Of a stretch of 64,000 nt of DNA, positions 17,105 through 26,863 are shown one piece after another (position 1 is the stretch's first letter; every line of letters begins with the position of its first letter). The stretch comes from Pricia antarctica (GTDB lineage: Bacteria; Bacteroidota; Bacteroidia; Flavobacteriales; Flavobacteriaceae). The stretch lies in contig NZ_FNAO01000002.1 of NCBI RefSeq assembly GCF_900101815.1, forward strand, positions 62,001-126,000, written 5' to 3'. The position numbers and the translations under genes were made by a program. The notes beneath the pieces are model-generated. The model saw nothing but the letters and a program-made list of their open reading frames with translations, was not told the DNA's origin and ran no database searches.

Positions 17105-20100
17105 ATGAAAATGAGACAAACTTTATTCAAAAGGGTGTTTTTGGTACTTTTTTTCACGCTGCCCGGAGTGTTGATGGCACAGGGGACGATTACCGGAAAC
17201 GTAACGGCTTCTGTCGATGGGCTGCCATTGCCGGCCGTAAACGTGGTGGTAAAAGGTACAACGGTGGGTACAACTACCGATTTTGATGGGAATTATGAGA
17301 TTACCGTAAACGATTTTCCCGTAATCTTGGTTTTTTCATCATTGGGATATGCTGAAAAAGAAGTAGAAGTTACGTCTGCTACCGCTAAAGATGTTATCTT
17401 GGAGGAATCAGCAACAGGTCTTGATGAGGTGGTGGTTACGGGCCTGGCGACTTCGGTGAAAAGATCGAACTCGGCCAATGCCGTAGCTTCGGTTTCAGCC
17501 GAAGAACTAACCGGTAGAACCCCTCCCTCTACTTTAGATGGGGCACTTTACGGTAAATTTGCCGGTGCCATCGTCAACTCCAATTCCGGTGCTCCGGGCG
17601 GAGGAATTTCCGTAAAGTTGCGTGGCGCGACTTCCATAACGGGCAACACACAGCCCCTCTACATCATCGACGGAGTGTATATCGACAACTCCTCGATTCC
17701 GGCAGGGCTCAATGTGGTTTCCGAAGCAGCTGGACAGGGAAGCGATTCGAATCAAGATAACCCGTCGAACCGGATTGCTGACATCAATCCGGAAGATATC
17801 GCCAATATTGAGATTTTAAAAGGAGCCTCCGCAGCTGCTATATATGGGTCACGGGCTGCCGCAGGTGTGGTTATTATTACCACAAAAAAGGGGAAAGCTG
17901 GCGAGACCCAGTTCAAATTTTCACAATCCACTGGTTTTACACAGGCCATTAATCTTTATGGGTTGAGGAACTATACCGAAGATAAGGTGTTTGACTTCTT
18001 CTACTCTCCGAGCGATGATCCCGGAGAAGATCAATCCTCCCGTGATGCCGCCAATGCTCAGGTTGCGCTGTTTTCACAAGCAAGGAGCTCCGGCAACCTT
18101 GTCGATTACGAAAAAGAAATTTTCGGTGAAAAGGGACTGATAAGTATCACCAGTTTCAGCATGAGCGGCGGAGACGAGAAAACAAGATTTTTTTCGGGGA
18201 TAACCCACAACAATGAAAATGGAATCGTTAAGGGCACAGGATACGAGAAAACTTCGTTACGCTTGAATTTAGAACATAGGGCTACCGATTTTTTAAAACT
18301 CTCGCTAAGTTCCAACTATATTTATTCCTCGTCCAACAGGGGTTTTTATAATAACGATAATACCGGTACGAGCATCGGTGTGGCTTTGGTCTCGACCTAT
18401 CCATGGTATAATCTCTTCCCTAACGCAGATGGTATCTACACCGATTACGCTTTGGGTGCCTCCAATATTCTGCAGACCCGCGATTTGGTCACGAACAACG
18501 AAAAAATCAACCGGGCGATCATGGGGGGCACAGCAAACCTCGATATTTACAAAGCCGAAAAATCGAACTTAGAATTGATATTACGTGGAGGTCTCGATTT
18601 TTATCAACTACAGACACGGGCGATATTCCCTAAAGAGCTACAATTTCAAAAACCTTCTAACGGTGGCCGTAACGGGGTATCGGTGCAAGGTGAGACCATC
18701 AATAAAAACTATAATCTTTCCGCTTTTTTGGTGCATAACTATTTTACAGAAAACAATATCAATTTTAGAACCCAAGCGGGACTGACCAATGAGTTTTTCG
18801 AGCGAAATACAGATTTGATAACGGCCACAGGTTTAGTGGCGTCGGAAACCAATGTTGACCAAGCGGCAAATACCGGGGTAGACCAAACCCGCGTGCAACA
18901 AGAGGATGCCGGGTTTTTCGTACAGGAGGAAGTCAATTTTCAAGACAAGCTTATCGCTACCATTGGTCTGCGAGGGGATAAATCTTCGAACAATGGCGAT
19001 GCCAATAAGCTCGCCTATTATCCCAAGGCTTCTTTGGCGGTAAGCCTGAACGAGTTCGGTTTTTGGAAGGAGGATTCGGCTTGGAACCAATTTAAGCTGC
19101 GCGTCGCTTATGGTGAGGCAGGCAATTTCCCGCAATCGGGTGCATTGTTTACTTCTTATAATTCCTTTTCCACGGATGGCATATTAGGAATCAGTTTACG
19201 GGGAATACGGGGAAATAGCAATCTGAAATCCGAAAGACAAAAAGAACTGGAATTCGGTACGGATCTTAGCTTCTTCGGCGGGCGTTTGGGACTCACGGCA
19301 ACCTACTATACTAAAACGGTGGATGACCTGATCTTATTGGCTTCCTTAGAGCCTTCAACAGGATATACCCAACAATTTGTCAACGCGGGAAGCCTTCAAA
19401 ATAAAGGGATAGAGTTATCCTTGAACGCCGTCCCTATCGCCACCGAAAATTTTCAGTGGGATTTAGGGGTCAATTTCTTTAAGAACACCTCGGAAATTAC
19501 GGAACTGAACGTGCCTGCATATAATACGGGTGCTTTTGGGGCCGGGCTAGGAAGCTATAGACTCGAAGAAGGTAAGAGTGCTACCCAAATTGTAGGGTCA
19601 TATCCCGATGGGCTCAGGGTGATAGGTGATGGGGAAGCCGATTTTCAGATAGGATACAATAATAACCTAAGCTACAAAAACCTGCAACTCACTTTTTTAT
19701 GGCAATGGAAACAGGGGGGCGATAACATCAACTTGACCAACTTGCTATCAGATTTGAACGGAACCAGTGCTGATTATGATGATCTTACCTTGGATCCCGC
19801 GGGAGAAACGGTGAACGGAAAATTTAGGCCCAATGCGAATGCCGAAGTTTTTGTTCAGGATGCTTCCTATCTGCGATTGCGTGAAATCGGACTGTATTAT
19901 ACTTTGGATAGCAAAGTGCTTCCCAATGTTTTTGGTGATACGATAGAAAGTATAAAATTCGGACTTTCAGGTTCAAACCTGATCAATATATTCGACTACA
20001 ACGGTTATGATCCCGAAGTGTCCAATTTTGGCGGTAGTACCATTTTTACCGGCGTAGACGTCACCCCGTACCCGTCTTCAAAAAAATATATGTTCAACGT

Positions 20101-20116
20101 TGCGATTAACTTTTAA
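17105..20116 (+). CDS. SusC/RagA family TonB-linked outer-membrane transporter
   Basis: The product is a TonB-dependent outer-membrane barrel that imports a large nutrient together with its SusD partner. It has 1003 residues: signal peptide (about 26, ending LMAQ), a carboxypeptidase-D-like domain (GTITGNVTASVDGLPLPAVN; TTDFDGNYEI), a TonB-box-like stretch, and a plug containing LYIIDGVYIDNSS and IEILKGASAAAIYGSRAAAG. The barrel ends in KKYMFNVAINF. ATG 17105 was chosen because it gives a standard signal peptide; 17111 is an alternative. No glycosidase or peptidase lies nearby, so the substrate is unknown. Confidence 0.95.
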   Translation: MKMRQTLFKRVFLVLFFTLPGVLMAQGTITGNVTASVDGLPLPAVNVVVKGTTVGTTTDFDGNYEITVNDFPVILVFSSLGYAEKEVEVTSATAKDVILEESATGLDEVVVTGLATSVKRSNSANAVASVSAEELTGRTPPSTLDGALYGKFAGAIVNSNSGAPGGGISVKLRGATSITGNTQPLYIIDGVYIDNSSIPAGLNVVSEAAGQGSDSNQDNPSNRIADINPEDIANIEILKGASAAAIYGSRAAAGVVIITTKKGKAGETQFKFSQSTGFTQAINLYGLRNYTEDKVFDFFYSPSDDPGEDQSSRDAANAQVALFSQARSSGNLVDYEKEIFGEKGLISITSFSMSGGDEKTRFFSGITHNNENGIVKGTGYEKTSLRLNLEHRATDFLKLSLSSNYIYSSSNRGFYNNDNTGTSIGVALVSTYPWYNLFPNADGIYTDYALGASNILQTRDLVTNNEKINRAIMGGTANLDIYKAEKSNLELILRGGLDFYQLQTRAIFPKELQFQKPSNGGRNGVSVQGETINKNYNLSAFLVHNYFTENNINFRTQAGLTNEFFERNTDLITATGLVASETNVDQAANTGVDQTRVQQEDAGFFVQEEVNFQDKLIATIGLRGDKSSNNGDANKLAYYPKASLAVSLNEFGFWKEDSAWNQFKLRVAYGEAGNFPQSGALFTSYNSFSTDGILGISLRGIRGNSNLKSERQKELEFGTDLSFFGGRLGLTATYYTKTVDDLILLASLEPSTGYTQQFVNAGSLQNKGIELSLNAVPIATENFQWDLGVNFFKNTSEITELNVPAYNTGAFGAGLGSYRLEEGKSATQIVGSYPDGLRVIGDGEADFQIGYNNNLSYKNLQLTFLWQWKQGGDNINLTNLLSDLNGTSADYDDLTLDPAGETVNGKFRPNANAEVFVQDASYLRLREIGLYYTLDSKVLPNVFGDTIESIKFGLSGSNLINIFDYNGYDPEVSNFGGSTIFTGVDVTPYPSSKKYMFNVAINF

Positions 20117-20127
20117 AAAAAAGAACC

Positions 20128-21453
20128 ATGAAAATATATCTTGATAAAATTTTAGGCTGTACCCTCATCATGCTGGGTCTTCTATCCTGTGAAGTAGAAG
20201 AGTTTTCCGATTTGAACGGTCCGGAAGTGGAGGCCTTTCAAGAAAAAATCACAAGAGGAGACCTGCCTGATCTTGTTGGGGGTGTCCTGTATAGTTCCAG
20301 AGTGAATTTAGGGGGTTATTTTGATGATGTTGGCGTAATCGGAAGGGAGTTTTATCGATTTTCTGCTTCCGACCCCCGGTTGACCGGTGACCTCTTAGGT
20401 GGGGGTACCAACATTTTGGACAATAATACATTTTATATCACCAATCCTTGGGCGGCACGCTATAGAACGGTGAAAAACGCCAACCTTATATTGGGTTTTT
20501 TCGAGGGGCAGGATGTGTCCGACCAGTTTTCAGATCAAGAATTAAATGCTACCAAAGGTTTTCTCAAAACATTCATTGCCCATGACCTTTTGTTAAATTT
20601 AAACCTGACCGATGAAAATGGAATTCGGCTAGATGTGGCCGATGAAGATAATCTGGGTCCGTTTGTCTCAAAAACGGAGGCTTTAAGTGGTATCCGCGCC
20701 ATGTTGGAAGATGCAGCCGCGGACCTTGGGAATGGCGGGGACGCTTTCCCCTTTTTTCTGCCTTCCGGGTTCGATGGTTTTGACACCCCTTCGTCATTTT
20801 TAGGGGCTAACCAAGCTATTGCTGCCAGGGTGGCCATCTATCAGGCAGATGCTCCAGCCGCACTGTCCTTTTTGGAAAATTCATTTTTGGACTTGGACCC
20901 AACGAACTTGAACTCCGGGGTGTACTATAATTTTTCACAGGATCAGACGGATATTTTAAACCCGATGTTTTTCCCCGTTGAAGCCACGGCCGCTGGAGCC
21001 AGGATTATGCAAGCGAGCTTTTTATCGGATGCCGAGACCGGTGATAACAGATTGAGTAAGGTCGCCCAGCGTAGTGAACCTTTGACGCAAGACGGGTTGA
21101 CCGGTGCCTATGCGGTTTTTAGATATGAAACCGATACGGATCCCATTCCTATGATACGCAATGAAGAATTGATTTTATTATATGCCGAAGCAAACATTAC
21201 GGTCAACCCGGCAGAGGCTATTTCCGCGCTCAATGTGATACGCGAAAGTGCCGATTTACCGTCTTATACGGGGCCTTCGGATAGCGCTTCTTTAATTGAT
21301 GAGATGTTGAAACAAAGAAGGTATTCACTCTATGCAGAAGGGCATCGTTGGATAGATATGAGAAGGTACGAAAGATTGGATGAACTTCCTATCGACAGGC
21401 CAGATGATGATGTTTGGCCCATGTTTCCGATTCCATTAAATGAAAATCAATAA
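20128..21453 (+). CDS. SusD/RagB family nutrient-binding lipoprotein
   Basis: This is the surface-exposed lid of the SusC transporter encoded 11 bases upstream. The 441-residue protein has a lipoprotein signal ending LLSC at Cys21. Residues 100-130 (NPWAARYRTVKNANLIL) and the C-terminal segments IRNEELILLYAEA and RRYSLYAEGHRWIDMRRY are typical SusD tetratricopeptide and C-terminal regions. It is shorter than many SusD proteins (500-600 residues), suggesting a small ligand-binding loop set. A strong terminator follows. Confidence 0.92.
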   Translation: MKIYLDKILGCTLIMLGLLSCEVEEFSDLNGPEVEAFQEKITRGDLPDLVGGVLYSSRVNLGGYFDDVGVIGREFYRFSASDPRLTGDLLGGGTNILDNNTFYITNPWAARYRTVKNANLILGFFEGQDVSDQFSDQELNATKGFLKTFIAHDLLLNLNLTDENGIRLDVADEDNLGPFVSKTEALSGIRAMLEDAAADLGNGGDAFPFFLPSGFDGFDTPSSFLGANQAIAARVAIYQADAPAALSFLENSFLDLDPTNLNSGVYYNFSQDQTDILNPMFFPVEATAAGARIMQASFLSDAETGDNRLSKVAQRSEPLTQDGLTGAYAVFRYETDTDPIPMIRNEELILLYAEANITVNPAEAISALNVIRESADLPSYTGPSDSASLIDEMLKQRRYSLYAEGHRWIDMRRYERLDELPIDRPDDDVWPMFPIPLNENQ

Positions 21454-21467
21454 GTGTAGATACACAT

Positions 21468-21497
21468 AACCCCGATAATCGCTTATCGGGGTTGTTT
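21468..21497 (+). terminator. Terminator after the SusC/SusD operon
   Basis: AACCCCGATAA (21468-21478) pairs perfectly with TTATCGGGGTT (21483-21493) around TCGC, followed by GTTT. It lies between convergent genes and can serve the SusD gene and possibly the RND pump gene. Confidence 0.75.
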
Positions 21498-21517
21498 ATG
21501 ACCTTTTCCGGATTCAT

Positions 21518-24500
21518 TTATGCCGCAGTCTCCAATTCCTTAGATTTTTTCGCCGCTTTCTTCTCTTTTTTGCCGCCTTGCCGTCGCATCCAAATCTTCA
21601 TCCGATAGGTAATGTTGAACAGCACGGGCACAATAATCAACGTCAAGAACGTCGCCACTAGCAATCCAAAGATGACCGTCCAAGCCAAAGGCCCCCAGAA
21701 CACCACGTTGTCGCCCCCCATGTAAATCTTGGGGTCGAACTCGGAAAACAGCGAAAAGAAATCGATGTTAAGACCGATCGCCAAGGGAATCAATCCCAAA
21801 ACGGTGGTAATTGCCGTAAGAATAACAGGACGAAGCCTGGCTTTTCCGCCGACGATTATGGCTTCTTTAGCCTCTTCTAACGTTAAAAGTTCGGACATAT
21901 CTTCCATGCCCAGTTTTAGTTTTTGACGATCGATCAAAATCTGTATATAATCGAGTAATACCACCCCGTTGTTTACTACGATACCCGCTAGTGAAATAAT
22001 GCCCATCATGGTCATCATGATGACAAAAGACCATCCTGTAATCATTAGGCCGCCAAAAACACCTATAAAGCTCAAAAAAATCGCGATCATAATGATTAAC
22101 GGTTTTGAAATACCCCCAAATTGGAATATTAAAATGAGGCAGATAAGTCCCAATCCTGAGAAAAAAGCGCCGATCAAGAACATTTGCTGTTTGTTCTGCT
22201 CTTCCAATTGGCCGGTGTAGTCGATTTTGATATCGCTGGGAAGTCCCTTGAACTCTTCCATTTCTTTCTGTATTTCCGATACGATGGCCCCGGCATCGGT
22301 AAAGCCTGGCTTGAGGCCGGAATAGACAGTCACTACCCGTTTGCCGTCCCGGTGCTTGATGGCGCTGAAGCCCGAGGTGTTCTTCTCCTCGGCCACGGCG
22401 GAAATCGGAATTTCCTTGATTTGTCCGCTAGCTTGATCCCTGAAAATGATATTTTGGTTGAATAGGGCACTTTTATTGTAACGAAGGTCTTCGTTGAAAC
22501 GGATATTGATATCGAAATCATCCCCATCCTCTTTATAAACCCCTGCTTTTTCCCCAAAGATCGATCTCCGAAGTTGGTTGCCGACTTGCCCAACGGCCAC
22601 ACCGAGTTCACCGGCTTTCTCACGATCTACGATTACCTGCATAGAGGGCTTACTTTTATTTACGTCGATTTTAATTTCTTCAATACCTGCAATATTCTTG
22701 GTGTTCACAAAATTGCGGATGTCCTCGGCCGTATTGATGAGTTCGTCGTAGTCCTTACCTTCCAGTTCTATGTTGATGGGATAACCCGCTGGTGGGCCGT
22801 TCGCATCCTTTTCTACTGAAATGGCCAGACCGGGATAAATACCGTCCAGGTCTTCTTGTACTTTGGCCCGGATGTTTTCGGTATTGATACCCTGTCGGTA
22901 TTTGTACTCGCTGAAGTTTACGGTCATTTTGCCCCTATTCGGCATTTCCGCCGATGAACCGCCATCGGTCAAGGGGTTTCCGGCACCTTCGCCCACAACG
23001 GATACCGCAGAGGCCACCATAAAGTTTTCACCGTCCTGTTTATATTCCGGGTCGTCTAAAACAGCGTAGACCCGTTTTTCGATATCCTCTGTGATGTCGT
23101 TGGTCTTCTCTATGGATGTGCCTTCCGGATATTCGATATACACATAGATCTCGTTAGGCTTGTTATCGGGAAAAAACTCGATTTTGGTGCGTTGACTTTC
23201 GATGGACATTCCAAAGAGCCAAAAAACACCTATCAACAGGAAAAGGGTGATACTAAAATACCAATACACATTGCCCCCGCGCAGGGCATGCTTCAATCGG
23301 CGTTCGTACCAATTCTCGAAACGGGACATGGTCTTTTTCTGAAAACGTTCAGCAGCTCCCTTAATGGCATATTTGTAGACCCAGAACATGATGGCGGTCA
23401 GGATAATAACAGAACCCAGACCTCGGAAAGTGCCCCCGAAAATCAGGATTAAAAGACCGATTGATCCGAGGATTACGCTCATTCGGATCAGTTGTTTTAC
23501 CGTGAGTTCTTTTTCGGAGGTGCTCATAAACTGGGAGACGAGCATGGAGTTCATAAAGATGGCCACCACAAGCGATGAGCCCAATACCACGGAAAGCGTG
23601 ATGGGAAAGAATTTCATGAACTGCCCGAAAATACCCGGCCAAAGTCCGAGCGGAACGAAAGCCGCGACCGTGGTAGCCGTTGAAATGATGATGGGCAAAG
23701 CGATTTCGCCGATTCCCTTTTTGGCGGCCTCGACGCGCGGCATTCCCTCGTCCATAAGGCGATATACGTTTTCTACCACCACGATACCGTTATCGACCAA
23801 CATGCCTAGCCCCATGATCATGCCGAAGAGGATCATCGTGTTCAACGTATAGCCTAACAAAGATAGAATCATGAACGACATGAACATAGACATGGGTATG
23901 GCGAAGCCCACGAAAAGGGCATTTCGAAACCCTAAAAAGAACATAAGCACCGTAACGACCAAAATGATTCCAAAAATGATATTATTCACCAGGTCATCCA
24001 CTTGGTTCAGGGTTCGCGTCGAGGAGTCGTTGGCAATGGAAATATGCAAATCGGACGGAAAATAGTCCGTTTGCTCTTTTTTAATAATTTCCTTGATTTG
24101 ATCGGCCGCGGATATGGCATTTCGACCTGCCCGCTTCTTCACGTCGAGCATGACCACGTTTTCGCCGAATTCACGGGCGTAGGTGGTCTTGTCTTCTTCC
24201 TTGAAAGAGACATCGGCAATATCTTTTAAATAGACCGCTCCGTCTTCCGCCTTGACCACGAAATTGTTCAGTTGCTGTGGATTTTCAATTTCTCCGAGAA
24301 TACGAATGGTTCGACGCTGTCCGCTGGTTTTTAGGTTGCCGGCCGACATGGTCATGTTGCCGTTACCGATGGCGCTCAGCACATCTTGAAAACTGACCTT
24401 GGCGGCCATCATTTTATAGATATCCACCGCAACTTCGACCTCTTTTTCCTGTGCCCCGCGAATGTCGGCCTGCTTGATTTCGGGCAGGTCTTCTACTTTA

Positions 24501-25033
24501 TCCTGCAGGTATTCCGCATATTCCTTTAATGCGTCTACGGGATAATCGCCCGTAAAATTGATGTTCATGATAGGTACCTCCTCCGAAAAGTTCAGATCGA
24601 AAACGTTGGGTTCAACCTTGGCGCCGTTAAAAAGGGGCCAATCTTCACTTGCTTTTTCGCTGTCGACTTCGTCCTTGACATCCTGTTTGGCTTTTTCTAC
24701 GGTGATTTCCTCATCGAACTCCACGGTGATGATGGCATAGTCCTCTTGGGAGGTAGAAACGGTCTCTACAACGTTGCTCAAGTTTTTGAAGCGATCTTCC
24801 AAGGGGTCGGTAATCAGTTTTTCGATATCCTCGGCCGTGTTACCGGGGTAAGGTACACTGATATAGATCTTGGTTTCGACGATTTCGGGAAAATCCTCGC
24901 GTGGCATGGCATTATAGGCCGAGAAGCCCAACCAAAGAAAAATACCGATCATTACATAGATGACCGAGGGGTTGTCTATGGCCCAGGACGATAGACCGAA
25001 TTCCTTATCGGCGTTCTTTTTTACTTTGCTCAT
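21518..25033 (-). CDS. RND efflux pump, inner-membrane permease subunit
   Basis: This is the proton-driven pump of a tripartite multidrug efflux system (AcrB/HAE1-like), 1171 residues with the twofold repeat of membrane and porter domains. TM4 carries GMLVDNGIVVVEN, so one of the two usual aspartates is Asn, and TM10 carries GIVVNNGVVLLDY, with Asn in place of the usual Lys. The region after TM6 is enlarged. The C-terminal tail is strongly basic (KEKKAAKKSKELE). It is the last gene of the tetR-tolC-adaptor-pump operon; 231 bases containing repeats separate it from the adaptor gene. Confidence 0.93.
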   Translation of the reverse strand: MSKVKKNADKEFGLSSWAIDNPSVIYVMIGIFLWLGFSAYNAMPREDFPEIVETKIYISVPYPGNTAEDIEKLITDPLEDRFKNLSNVVETVSTSQEDYAIITVEFDEEITVEKAKQDVKDEVDSEKASEDWPLFNGAKVEPNVFDLNFSEEVPIMNINFTGDYPVDALKEYAEYLQDKVEDLPEIKQADIRGAQEKEVEVAVDIYKMMAAKVSFQDVLSAIGNGNMTMSAGNLKTSGQRRTIRILGEIENPQQLNNFVVKAEDGAVYLKDIADVSFKEEDKTTYAREFGENVVMLDVKKRAGRNAISAADQIKEIIKKEQTDYFPSDLHISIANDSSTRTLNQVDDLVNNIIFGIILVVTVLMFFLGFRNALFVGFAIPMSMFMSFMILSLLGYTLNTMILFGMIMGLGMLVDNGIVVVENVYRLMDEGMPRVEAAKKGIGEIALPIIISTATTVAAFVPLGLWPGIFGQFMKFFPITLSVVLGSSLVVAIFMNSMLVSQFMSTSEKELTVKQLIRMSVILGSIGLLILIFGGTFRGLGSVIILTAIMFWVYKYAIKGAAERFQKKTMSRFENWYERRLKHALRGGNVYWYFSITLFLLIGVFWLFGMSIESQRTKIEFFPDNKPNEIYVYIEYPEGTSIEKTNDITEDIEKRVYAVLDDPEYKQDGENFMVASAVSVVGEGAGNPLTDGGSSAEMPNRGKMTVNFSEYKYRQGINTENIRAKVQEDLDGIYPGLAISVEKDANGPPAGYPINIELEGKDYDELINTAEDIRNFVNTKNIAGIEEIKIDVNKSKPSMQVIVDREKAGELGVAVGQVGNQLRRSIFGEKAGVYKEDGDDFDINIRFNEDLRYNKSALFNQNIIFRDQASGQIKEIPISAVAEEKNTSGFSAIKHRDGKRVVTVYSGLKPGFTDAGAIVSEIQKEMEEFKGLPSDIKIDYTGQLEEQNKQQMFLIGAFFSGLGLICLILIFQFGGISKPLIIMIAIFLSFIGVFGGLMITGWSFVIMMTMMGIISLAGIVVNNGVVLLDYIQILIDRQKLKLGMEDMSELLTLEEAKEAIIVGGKARLRPVILTAITTVLGLIPLAIGLNIDFFSLFSEFDPKIYMGGDNVVFWGPLAWTVIFGLLVATFLTLIIVPVLFNITYRMKIWMRRQGGKKEKKAAKKSKELETAA

Positions 25034-25041
25034 TTTTAAAA

Positions 25042-25089
25042 AAGTTTATAAGCCTGCAAGCAGGCAGTTTATGAGTTTATGGGTTTATT
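25042..25089 (+). repeat. Repeat R1: GTTTAT-repeat arm with hairpin
   Basis: AAGTTTAT (25042) is followed by a GCCTGC-AA-GCAGGC hairpin (25052-25065) and the array AGTTTATGAGTTTATGGG. It is the inverse counterpart of R2 on the other side of a gene-free spacer. It lies between the RND pump start and the adaptor stop. Confidence 0.7.
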
Positions 25090-25215
25090 TGGGAGAAATG
25101 TTTTCGTTAACGCTTAAGATAGAAGTGAACGTTTTCCGACTTTCTGCCAGAGGTTCAGTTTCAAGTGAAAAGATTTTCATGATATGGTATTTAGTTAGTT
25201 TTCTAGCGATTCATT

Positions 25216-25258
25216 ATAAACTCATAAACCGTCTGCCTTTGGGCAGACTAATAAACTT
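25216..25258 (+). repeat. Repeat R2: ATAAAC-repeat arm with hairpin
   Basis: ATAAACTCATAAACC (25216-25230) is followed by GTCTGCC-tttg-GGCAGAC (25231-25248) and ends TAATAAACTT (25249-25258). Its end AATAAACTT inverts the AAGTTTAT start of R1. The adaptor stop codon lies only seven bases further. Confidence 0.7.
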
Positions 25259-25264
25259 AAAAAT

Positions 25265-26431
25265 TCAACTCTTGATTTTTACCTTTTGCCCGTCCTTTAC
25301 GGTTCTGGCTCCTTCTTTGATGACGTGGCTTCCGTTCTGGATGCCGGTCAAGACTTCTATTTGGCCACCTTGGGTCTTTCCTGTGGTAATGATGGCTCTT
25401 TTGGCCACGGCCTCATTGTCCGCATTCGGTTCATCCGCCAGATACACATATTGTTCGCCCTCCGCATTTTCGGAAATGATGCTCGATGGAATGAGAATGG
25501 CTTCTTCGCTGGTATAGTCGTTCAGGCTAACCTTGGCACTCAGGTTGGGTTTTATCTTTCCGTTCTTGTTCGGAACGGGAATCTCTGCACTAAAGGATCG
25601 GTTCGACGGTTTGATAAAATTACCGGTTTCCCGAATTTGGGTCGTTATGCTATCCCGCAATACCGGAAAATAGACCATGGCCTCCTTGCCTTTGGCCACA
25701 TCGCCCAAATAGGCTTCGGGTACATCGACGGAGATATACATATCGGATAGATTGACGATACGAAAGACTTCTGAGCCGACACCTGGCGATACTACGGTAC
25801 CCTGATCTTTGATAACATCGTCGATAATTCCCGAAAACGGTGCCCTGATGGTCGATTTCCCTAATTGGCTTGACGCTTGATCTACGGAATTCTTTGCCGC
25901 CTCAAAATTACTTTTTGCGGAGAGAAATTCGATTTCCGATCCGATTTTCTGATCCCACAGCCGTTTTCTACGCTCGTAGGTGGTCTTTGCCAGTTCGGCC
26001 TGCGTTTTCAATTGCGCCAGTTGGCTGCTCATGCCACCATCATCTATAGTGGCCAAGGTTTGGCCTTTTCTTACCCGATCGCCCTCTTTAACATATACCC
26101 GCTGTAGCGTTCCGGCCATTTCGGGATATACCAAAACGTTCTGCTTGGTCTTTACATCGCCTTGTAGCTCCAGAAAGTGATCGAACTTTTGAAATTCTGC
26201 GGTAATCGTATTCACCAAGGGCAGTTTTTCCTCCCCTGATTTCAAAGCAATGGCCGAATCCAGCTTTCGTATATTGGCCTCGATCTGTTTTTGTTGGTCT
26301 GAAACCTCCGATTTTTTAGTGCGGAGCGTTTCTAAATTTCCTGCTGCAATCAGATCATCGACCGATTGCTCTTTAGCGCCACATGCGGAGAGGGCGATGG
26401 TTGCGGTTATTAGGTATACTATTTTTTTCAT
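25265..26431 (-). CDS. RND efflux periplasmic adaptor (membrane fusion protein)
   Basis: The adaptor bridges the inner-membrane pump and the TolC channel in the periplasm. It has 388 residues and a lipoprotein signal ending LSAC at Cys17, as in AcrA. A short coiled coil follows (residues 30-65), then the lipoyl half-motif GTLQRVYVKEGDRVRKGQTLA, an alpha-hairpin (residues 130-175), the second lipoyl half with STIRAPFSGIIDDV, and C-terminal beta domains. Its flanks on both sides are occupied by repeats of the R family. Confidence 0.93.
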   Translation of the reverse strand: MKKIVYLITATIALSACGAKEQSVDDLIAAGNLETLRTKKSEVSDQQKQIEANIRKLDSAIALKSGEEKLPLVNTITAEFQKFDHFLELQGDVKTKQNVLVYPEMAGTLQRVYVKEGDRVRKGQTLATIDDGGMSSQLAQLKTQAELAKTTYERRKRLWDQKIGSEIEFLSAKSNFEAAKNSVDQASSQLGKSTIRAPFSGIIDDVIKDQGTVVSPGVGSEVFRIVNLSDMYISVDVPEAYLGDVAKGKEAMVYFPVLRDSITTQIRETGNFIKPSNRSFSAEIPVPNKNGKIKPNLSAKVSLNDYTSEEAILIPSSIISENAEGEQYVYLADEPNADNEAVAKRAIITTGKTQGGQIEVLTGIQNGSHVIKEGARTVKDGQKVKIKS

Positions 26432-26439
26432 GCTGAAAA

Positions 26440-26476
26440 AAGTTTATGGGTTTATTAGTTTATAAACTATGAATTA
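26440..26476 (+). repeat. Repeat R3: left arm beside the four-helix-bundle gene
   Basis: AAGTTTATGGGTTTATTAG runs into AGTTTATAAACT, itself a palindrome. AGTTTATGGGTTTAT is inverted, with one mismatch, in R4 at the other end of the gene (ATAAACTCATAAACT). The stop codon of the four-helix-bundle gene (26467-26469) lies inside it. Confidence 0.65.
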
Positions 26477-26829
26477 ATTTGAGATTTGTACAAACCATCC
26501 AACATCGCCGTTATTTCGGTAATGTCTTTTCTGATTTGAAAATAGTTTTCGTCAGACAAAAATTCTAGGTCATTGCTTAGAATACTTTGGTTTAATAGTT
26601 CCATTGAAGAGCCAAAAGCAATTTCGGTAAATCTTGCCCTGTCTTTTGGGGAATGCCTTCCTGTGCTTTCAGCAATATTCGATGAAGTCGAAACCGAACA
26701 ACGTCTCATTTGACTTATCAAACCAAATCTTTCATCGTCGGGAAAATGTTTGGTCATTTTATATATTAATACGGATAGTTGTCTAGCTTTTTGCCAAACA
26801 ATCAATTTTTCAAAAGAGAATAATTTCAC
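26467..26829 (-). CDS. Four-helix-bundle protein (S23 / IVS-encoded protein family)
   Basis: The 120-residue product belongs to the small helical family first seen in 23S rRNA intervening sequences and related to the Avd protein of diversity-generating retroelements. Visible marks are FEKLIVWQKARQL at the start, SQMRRCSVSTSSNIAES in the middle, and a helical C-terminus. The frame is open to ATG 26880, but that start lies in the repeat and would translate it as MVYEFI; GTG 26829 fits the family start. The gene is AT-rich (lines I counted are 27-30% G+C) and sits inside an efflux operon between tolC and the adaptor, flanked by inverted repeats. Its function is unknown; nucleic-acid binding is likely. 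Confidence 0.85.
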   Translation of the reverse strand: MKLFSFEKLIVWQKARQLSVLIYKMTKHFPDDERFGLISQMRRCSVSTSSNIAESTGRHSPKDRARFTEIAFGSSMELLNQSILSNDLEFLSDENYFQIRKDITEITAMLDGLYKSQINS

Positions 26830-26863
26830 GATTTTAGTTTTAATCCTTTTAGTTACATGTTTT

